Shown: in pieces, positions 61,494 to 64,000 of the stretch
Layout of the letters: the number at the start of each line of letters is the position of its first letter
Position numbering within the stretch: the stretch's first letter is position 1
NCBI GenBank assembly: GCA_003342815.1
Contig: PTEX01000145.1
Location: 1,456,201-1,520,200, forward strand
From: Eudromia elegans
Taxonomy: Eukaryota > Chordata > Aves > Tinamiformes > Tinamidae
DNA: 64,000 bases
Reading direction: 5' to 3'
Made by a program: the position numbers and the translations under genes
Notes under the pieces: model-generated
Databases searched by the model: none
What the model saw: only the letters and a program-made list of their open reading frames with translations
Told to the model about the DNA's origin: nothing

Positions 61494-62980
61494 CACTTTT
61501 TCTTTCCCTACCTTGTTTTATATTTTCTGACTATTTTTTCCCCTTACTTTATATTGTGAAGTCTTGTTCTATACTTAGTACATGACCAGCATTTTGCAAA
61601 CAGTGCTGCAATACAGATTAATAATAACCATGGTATGGATTTTTAGCTGTAGGCATTGGTTATTTAATAGACTAATCACCATTAAGAAATAGAAACCTTA
61701 CATTCACAGTTTTGTCACCTTCTCTGTTCAGAAGGATTTATTATGAACAGAATCCTTGCAAGCAGCTTTCAGTCTTATAATCAGGATTTCAGCAAAGCAT
61801 CAAAGTGTCACCTACCGATCAGTCAAACCTTTTCACACATATACTTTTTTTTCAGTAGCAAAGAAAGTCTTGATTACAACAGAATAAATGGGAGGCAATT
61901 ATTTCTTGTATACCTAGCTTTCCAGAGGTATTATTGTCCTTCAAGACATTGCTTAGCACGTACCATGCGGGGTTTACACCCACCAGCATCACCATTCTTA
62001 AAGCCACTCTTTTGTGTAACTTCCATTTTTCAATTGATGCTGCCAAACAAATCACTCCAATTAAGAGCAAATGGAACTCTCTGAAGTAAGCAGATGCAAC
62101 CTAAAATAAAAAAAAAAGGTTGTTGATAACTACATAGTGACTTCATATTGGTATTTGCTATTACCAGTTTAATGAATATATATACTGCAATGCATATGTA
62201 GAAATATTTTTTGATTAAATTTAGACTGTTAATTTCATTGGAATTGTTAACTTTAACCCAAATGATAGAAGAGAAACTACACTAAGGGTAACAGTTAAAA
62301 ATTAATCAAAAATAAGGTCCATGGTATAAATAACCACGGATCATCTGTCATTCCTCATATATATACTAAATAACCAAAAACAGGGCTTTTTTTTTTTTTT
62401 TTTTTTTTTTTTTTTGGTGGGAGACAGAATTGCATTAATTTAGTCACCTGTTAAATAAAGGAAAGAACAACTTTAATTATAGAGATCTAAAATAGGATAA
62501 TCTGGGATGTTGTCGTCTCTAAGGTGGATGCTCGAGATGGATACTCAGAATTTTGCAGATTCTGACAAATTAAAGATCCCTTTAGTGTGCTTTAATAACA
62601 CTAGGGATACTTTATATGTGATTGATATTTTCCCACTCAGAGGCATCTAAAAACTGAATGACAATACAGCAAAAAGAAAACTTAATTCATAACAAAACAT
62701 GTGAGCAACCCTGAGACCAGCCCGCTGTGATCGATATTCAGCAAATACTTGCATTAACCTATGAAGTTTCAGTACTATGCGGTTCTTTCTCTGGAGATTT
62801 TGTGATTTATGATTGAAAAGTACGATGCAATTGAGAAGAAGAAAAAGTTACCTGCTTGGATGACATTATTCCAAACAATGGGAACATAAAGGCAGGGAGC
62901 AAAGCTGAAACACCCAGGGGCAATGCTTCTGTGAGCCAAAAGATGGCAACTACAAACAGCGTGTATGCACATTCGGCTTC
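41021..62980 (-). CDS. SLC13A1: SLC13A1 (NaS1) Na+/sulfate cotransporter, exons 2-15; 5' end missing
   Basis: Fourteen minus-strand exons join in frame into 572 residues plus TAA: 62852-62980, 61964-62100, 58492-58679, 57887-57944, 57737-57803, 57019-57179, 51392-51511, 50095-50193, 49889-49990, 44646-44749, 43001-43110, 42156-42317, 41298-41435, 41021-41164. Every junction is GT-AG with matching phase. SLC13A1 carries sulfate with Na+ across the apical membrane of kidney tubule and intestine cells (family knowledge). Visible are the SNT motif (residues 106-108 of this partial protein), TGTSTN (233-238), a second SN motif (464-468), the SLC13 signature (498-514) and about 12 hydrophobic spans. 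The C-terminal YTYPSWAP stretch and exon layout resemble mammalian NaS1 more than SLC13A2-A5. Mammalian NaS1 has about 595 residues; exon 1 (about 33) is absent here. SLC13A4 is the main alternative but fits less well. Similarity was judged from memory, not by a search. Confidence 0.95.
41298..41435 (-). CDS. SLC13A1: SLC13A1 exon 14, SLC13 family signature
   Basis: 138 bases, 46 codons, phase 0. The acceptor is GGCAG|GCTGAA and the donor ATG|GTGAGT. It encodes AEAIHVNPLFILIPTTLC, the signature TSFAFLLPVSNPSNAIV (41331-41381) and FSYGHLSVMDM. The signature fits the Na+:sulfate symporter pattern ([STACP]-S-x2-F-x2-P-[LIVM]-[GSA]-x3-N-x-[LIVM]-V) at every position. Confidence 0.96.
41436..42155 (-). 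other. SLC13A1 intron 13
   Basis: 720 bases of AT-rich intron. Nothing recognised. Confidence 0.8.
42156..42317 (-). CDS. SLC13A1: SLC13A1 exon 13, second SN motif
   Basis: 162 bases, 54 codons, phase 0 at both ends. The acceptor is TGCAG|GTTTCA and the donor TTG|GTAAGT. It encodes NLSAWVGSKLSPLGSLPLW, then LIILISCIIVTSVTEVASN and AATITIFLPILSPL. The EVASNxAT part (SN at 42198-42203) is the second hairpin motif that pairs with SNT of exon 4. Here it reads SNAAT; mammalian NaS1 as I recall it has SNPAT. Confidence 0.96.
42318..43000 (-). other. SLC13A1 intron 12
   Basis: 683 bases of AT-rich intron. Nothing recognised. Confidence 0.8.
43001..43110 (-). CDS. SLC13A1: SLC13A1 exon 12
   Basis: 110 bases: two bases finishing Asn, then 36 codons, ending in phase 0. 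The acceptor is TCTCTAG|ATGTTT and the donor GAG|GTAATG. It encodes FGYSPLITWKEFQSCMPWEI and AILVGGGFALADGCE. WKEFQSxMPW and the glycine-rich ILVGGGFALADG run are very strongly conserved among SLC13 carriers and form part of the transport core. Confidence 0.96.
43111..44645 (-). other. SLC13A1 intron 11
   Basis: About 1.5 kb, AT-rich. ORFs of 64-84 codons here overlap each other on opposite strands and show no family motif. Nothing else recognised. Confidence 0.8.
44646..44749 (-). CDS. SLC13A1: SLC13A1 exon 11
   Basis: 104 bases: G finishing Lys, 34 codons, then one A. The acceptor is CTCTAG|GTATAA. It encodes YKGFATDSTTALVIGVLFFI, then IPSKTLSRTSNGEN, matching the YPGFATDSTVALLIG part of the mammalian protein. 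The donor must be A|GTTGAG: frame and phase fit exon 12 only there, and the next GT lies beyond an in-frame TGA. GTTGAG is a poor donor compared with all others in this gene. Confidence 0.93.
44750..49888 (-). other. SLC13A1 intron 10
   Basis: About 5.1 kb. Most is AT-rich, but two patches stand out: about 46500-47040, with overlapping ORFs on both strands, and about 48018-48310, which is CpG-rich. There is an A run near 46408-46422. No transposon was recognised. Confidence 0.8.
49889..49990 (-). CDS. SLC13A1: SLC13A1 exon 10
   Basis: 102 bases: C finishing Ser, 33 codons, AA of a split Lys. The acceptor is GTCACAG|CTACCC and the donor AA|GTAAGT. It encodes YPEIVTLVLFILMTVLWFTR, then DPGFIPGWSSLFP. 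The LWFTRDPGFxPGW run is a family mark at the end of a membrane span. The residue split across the exon 9/10 border is Ser, where human NaS1 as I recall it has Arg (KLGPIRY). Confidence 0.95.
50095..50193 (-). CDS. SLC13A1: SLC13A1 exon 9, cytoplasmic loop
   Basis: 99 bases: T finishing Asp, 32 codons, AG of a split Ser. The acceptor is TTACAG|TTTTAA and the donor AAG|GTATGT. It encodes FKNMFKCGKEKTAREKAS, then VIQEEYRKLGPL. FKCGK and the EEYxKLGP run are typical of NaS1; the segment is basic and hydrophilic and should be cytoplasmic. The following intron has only 104 bases. Confidence 0.95.
50194..51391 (-). other. SLC13A1 intron 8
   Basis: About 1.2 kb of AT-rich intron. Nothing recognised. 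Confidence 0.8.
51392..51511 (-). CDS. SLC13A1: SLC13A1 exon 8
   Basis: 120 bases: one base finishing Thr, 39 codons, then GA of a split Asp. The acceptor is ATCCAG|ACGTTA and the donor GA|GTAAGT. It encodes RYPDCQCINFGSWFVLSIPI, then a long hydrophobic span rich in Leu, Trp and Ile (ILLLSWIWLQWLFLGL). RYPDC and FGSWF match mammalian NaS1 closely. The exon is flanked upstream by a 5.5-kb intron and downstream by a 1.2-kb one. Confidence 0.95.
51512..57018 (-). other. SLC13A1 intron 7 (longest)
   Basis: About 5.5 kb. It contains a CAA repeat (56864-56882), a short C-rich run near 54082, and a less AT-rich patch at about 53520-53770 with an unassigned 65-codon ORF. No CR1 copy is recognisable. 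The rest is ordinary AT-rich intron. Confidence 0.8.
56864..56882 (+). repeat. CAA trinucleotide repeat
   Basis: About six CAA units in SLC13A1 intron 7, TTG-rich on the transcribed strand. Confidence 0.9.
57019..57179 (-). CDS. SLC13A1: SLC13A1 exon 7, TGTSTN membrane segment
   Basis: 161 bases: 53 codons plus AC of a split threonine. The acceptor is GAGCAG|AACCCA and the donor AC|GTAAGA. It begins with a charged loop (SAEAERKSREDKY), then encodes VMCLCIAYSATIGGW, TTLTGTSTNLIFAEQFN. IGG...T.TGTSTNL is one of the most conserved parts of SLC13 carriers. Codon 36 of the exon (57072-57074) is Trp in the GGW triplet, where I recall Leu in human NaS1. Confidence 0.96.
57180..57736 (-). other. SLC13A1 intron 6
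   Basis: 557 bases between exons 6 and 7. Nothing recognised in it. Confidence 0.8.
57737..57803 (-). CDS. SLC13A1: SLC13A1 exon 6 (short, cytoplasmic loop)
   Basis: 67 bases: the first A completes the GGA glycine split with exon 5, then 22 codons. The acceptor is TTCCAG|ATATGA and the donor AAAG|GTAATT. It reads YDISMGNTVCTVENGKEKGNEK, with the YDxxxG start matching YNNDTG of the mammalian protein. It is separated from exon 5 by an intron of only 83 bases. Joining exon 4 directly to exon 6 would put a stop in frame after two codons, which is independent support for exon 5. Confidence 0.88.
57804..57886 (-). other. SLC13A1 intron 5, 83 bases
   Basis: A very short intron with GTAACA donor and TTATTTTTCCAG acceptor. 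It contains ATTAGTCTAAAT as a possible branch region. It is close to the lower size limit for efficiently spliced vertebrate introns. Confidence 0.8.
57887..57944 (-). CDS. SLC13A1: SLC13A1 exon 5 (20-codon microexon)
   Basis: 58 bases, too short to appear as an ORF; found by filling the phase gap between exons 4 and 6. The acceptor is TTCCAG|AAAACA and the donor GG|GTAACA. With the flanking split codons it reads ENIIECETREWKEKKKEANG, aligned with the polar ESVNGHEINERKEKTKPVPG stretch of the mammalian protein. It is part of the large cytoplasmic loop before the TGTSTN membrane segment. It contains nine A in a row on the sense strand (57898-57906). The sequence itself is little conserved; the support is phase, splice sites and position. 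Confidence 0.85.
57945..58491 (-). other. SLC13A1 intron 4
   Basis: 547 bases between exons 4 and 5. Nothing recognisable beyond splice signals. Confidence 0.8.
58492..58679 (-). CDS. SLC13A1: SLC13A1 exon 4, with first Na+/substrate SNT motif
   Basis: 188 bases; the first G completes the split Trp, 62 codons follow, and one G is left for exon 5. The donor is GATG|GTAGGC. It encodes LTLGFMVSCSFLSMWLSNTS, AAAMVMPIVEAV and a more polar end, MSYSNGSTNPGLELD. The SNT triplet at 58622-58630 is the first of the paired hairpin motifs that bind Na+ and anion in SLC13/DASS proteins. NGST in the polar tail is a formal N-glycosylation sequon but lies on the predicted cytoplasmic loop. The exon is clearly richer in GC than its surroundings and contains GCGGCCGC at 58611-58618. 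Confidence 0.96.
60957..60973 (+). repeat. T17 homopolymer
   Basis: 17 T in SLC13A1 intron 3. Confidence 0.9.
61465..61495 (+). repeat. AAAAC pentanucleotide repeat
   Basis: Six AAAAC units in SLC13A1 intron 3. Confidence 0.95.
61964..62100 (-). CDS. SLC13A1: SLC13A1 exon 3
   Basis: 137 bases: 45 codons plus TG of a split tryptophan codon. The acceptor is TTTTAG|GTTGCA and the donor TG|GTACGT. It encodes VASAYFREFHLLLIGVICLA, then SIEKWKLHKRVALR and VGVNPA(W). It supplies a membrane span followed by a basic loop (EKWKLHKR) typical of the family. The downstream ORF frame reads straight through the donor, so the exon end rests on the split Trp codon matching exon 4. Confidence 0.95.
62101..62851 (-). 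other. SLC13A1 intron 2
   Basis: 751 bases, AT-rich. It contains a run of 29 T (62387-62415). No other element recognised. Confidence 0.85.
62387..62415 (+). repeat. T29 homopolymer
   Basis: 29 T on the plus strand, i.e. A29 in the SLC13A1 pre-mRNA sense, in intron 2. Confidence 0.95.
62852..62980 (-). CDS. SLC13A1: SLC13A1 exon 2 (first exon in window)
   Basis: 129 bases, 43 codons, phase 0 at both ends. The acceptor is CTAG before GAAGCC and the donor is CAG|GTAACT. It encodes EAECAYTLFVV, then WLTEALPLGVSALLP and FGIMSSKQ. This is the conserved second membrane region of SLC13 carriers; the WLTEALP run is a strong family mark. No start codon belongs here, because the mammalian protein has a further hydrophobic segment upstream, encoded in exon 1. 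Confidence 0.95.
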
Positions 62981-64000
62981 CTAGAATGTAGAAGACATCA
63001 ATATAGACAAGAGTGAATCATCCAGGAAAAAAAAAACCAACATATAAATATCTGCAAAAAGTCCACTCAGGTCAACAGAGGGGTTGCCTTCACCTGGTAT
63101 GAATCTAGAAACCTAAAAATACAATACTTACTGTCAGCTAGTCATAATGCTTCTATAATTTGAAAGGTATTCTGTAAATAGTTTAAAAGCTTTTTTTTTT
63201 TTTTAACCTTTAAGAAGGAAAATTACTATTGCATTATTAATATTTAAACTTCAATATTTATGAAATAAAAGAACAGCTGTTTTTTCAAGCACAATAAATC
63301 ATTCTGGCCATTCTGGGGCATTCTCTGACCATGAATTAGCATAAATCACAAACATTCTGCACCTGCAAACAAACTGCTAGCAGTCTTGGAGAAGCTGCAA
63401 GCAGTAACAGATCAAAATTTGGCTCTTCTGCGGTCAATGAAATCATCTCAACAATGTTAGTAAGACAAGTATTTCATCTAATACAGTTAGCACAGTCCAA
63501 GACTGACAAAAATACAGTTGTTCTCAAGTGTTTTTTTAAGTTTTGCAATTTTAATGGGCATCATCTATTCAGAATCCTGGAAAGCAAAATTTACAGCAAA
63601 TCTGCCAGTAAAACAGAGCCACCAGGATGCTGATAAGGAATACACCAGAAAAGAATTAAGAAGGAACAAAAGAAACAAGTGGCAGACAAAATCAGACTCT
63701 GGTGAGATATGGCCTGAAAGACTGAATTTATAGTAAGATTGAGTGAACCTAGTTTGTTGGAGAACCCTAGAAACCAGTTTTGCATAGCTTCAATTTATAT
63801 TTCTGTACTTGAACAAACTGATTTAGAAAATGTAATGTCACTCACTGGGGAATGAAGCTACTCAACAGCAACAGAAATGGGTTCTAGTAGAAGAGCTTAA
63901 TAAAATGGGACTGTGAATCTTTGACTATAAAATGACAATGTCCAATCCAAGTCAGTGAACCATACTTAATATTCAATATTTGAAAGGCTTGTGGTACAGA
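62981..64000 (-). other. SLC13A1 intron 1 (partial)
   Basis: This lies upstream of exon 2 on the minus strand. I looked for an exon encoding the mammalian-like N-terminus (Met, then a basic YRR-type stretch and a hydrophobic span) ending in phase 0 before a GT, and saw none. The sequence is AT-rich intron with a T12-type run near 63190. Exon 1 and the promoter are therefore inferred to lie beyond 64000. Confidence 0.7.

Larger units (their letters stand above)
58680..61963 (-). other. SLC13A1 intron 3
   Basis: About 3.3 kb with no interspersed repeat that I recognise. It holds a T17 run (60957-60973) and an AAAAC repeat (61465-61495). A less AT-rich stretch at about 60480-60860 has short ORFs but no family resemblance. 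Confidence 0.8.

Noticed and set aside
62775..62972. 65-codon minus-strand ORF over exon 2
   Set aside because: It is in the wrong frame; the true frame over 62852-62980 reads EAECAYTLFVV and has no local Met start.
1..64000. CRISPR arrays, operons, prokaryotic islands or viral genes
   Set aside because: No regularly spaced repeats with unique spacers, no dense ORFs with ribosome-binding sites and no retroviral LTR or gag/pol/env signature were seen; the DNA is ordinary vertebrate nuclear sequence.

Overview
This window looks like vertebrate, and specifically bird, nuclear DNA. It is AT-rich and mostly non-coding. The coding signal is split into short exons with GT-AG borders. The recognisable interspersed repeats are all CR1 LINEs; I saw no Alu-like, B1-like or L1 elements. 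Two young CR1 copies carry the ATTCTATG-type 3' tail typical of birds. The order is not identifiable with confidence.

Right part, about 41.0-64.0 kb: one gene on the minus strand, SLC13A1 (NaS1, the Na+-coupled sulfate transporter of kidney and gut brush border). I could place 14 coding exons (exons 2-15 by comparison with the 15-exon mammalian gene). Their splice phases join without error into 572 residues plus a stop. Exon 1, with the start codon and about 33 N-terminal residues in mammals, was not found and probably lies beyond base 64000. The reconstruction keeps the SNT motif, the SLC13 family signature, the TGTSTN segment and the C-terminal glycosylation sequon. It also has a few unusual substitutions. 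Total intron length is modest, as expected in birds.

Middle part, about 38.1-41.0 kb: AT-rich, repeat-poor sequence that most likely holds the long 3' UTR of SLC13A1. It contains several candidate polyadenylation signals on the minus strand.

Left part, 1-38 kb: no host gene that I can support. It contains two nearly identical young CR1 3' ends, both antisense; one is attached to a CR1 ORF2 segment with a large internal deletion. It also holds a middle-aged sense CR1 3' end, a very old sense CR1 relic interrupted by about 300 bases of unrelated DNA, and simple repeats. One is a TTCC array broken by a 310-base assembly gap. By mammalian synteny (general knowledge, not shown here) this side would face TAS2R16/CADPS2, but no exon of either is visible.

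I found no evidence of a previously undescribed biological system. The items most worth checking are the SLC13A1 substitutions near the substrate and sodium sites, the unusual exon 11 donor, the A9 tract in exon 5, the CpG-rich patches in otherwise AT-rich DNA, and the structure of the CR1 copies.
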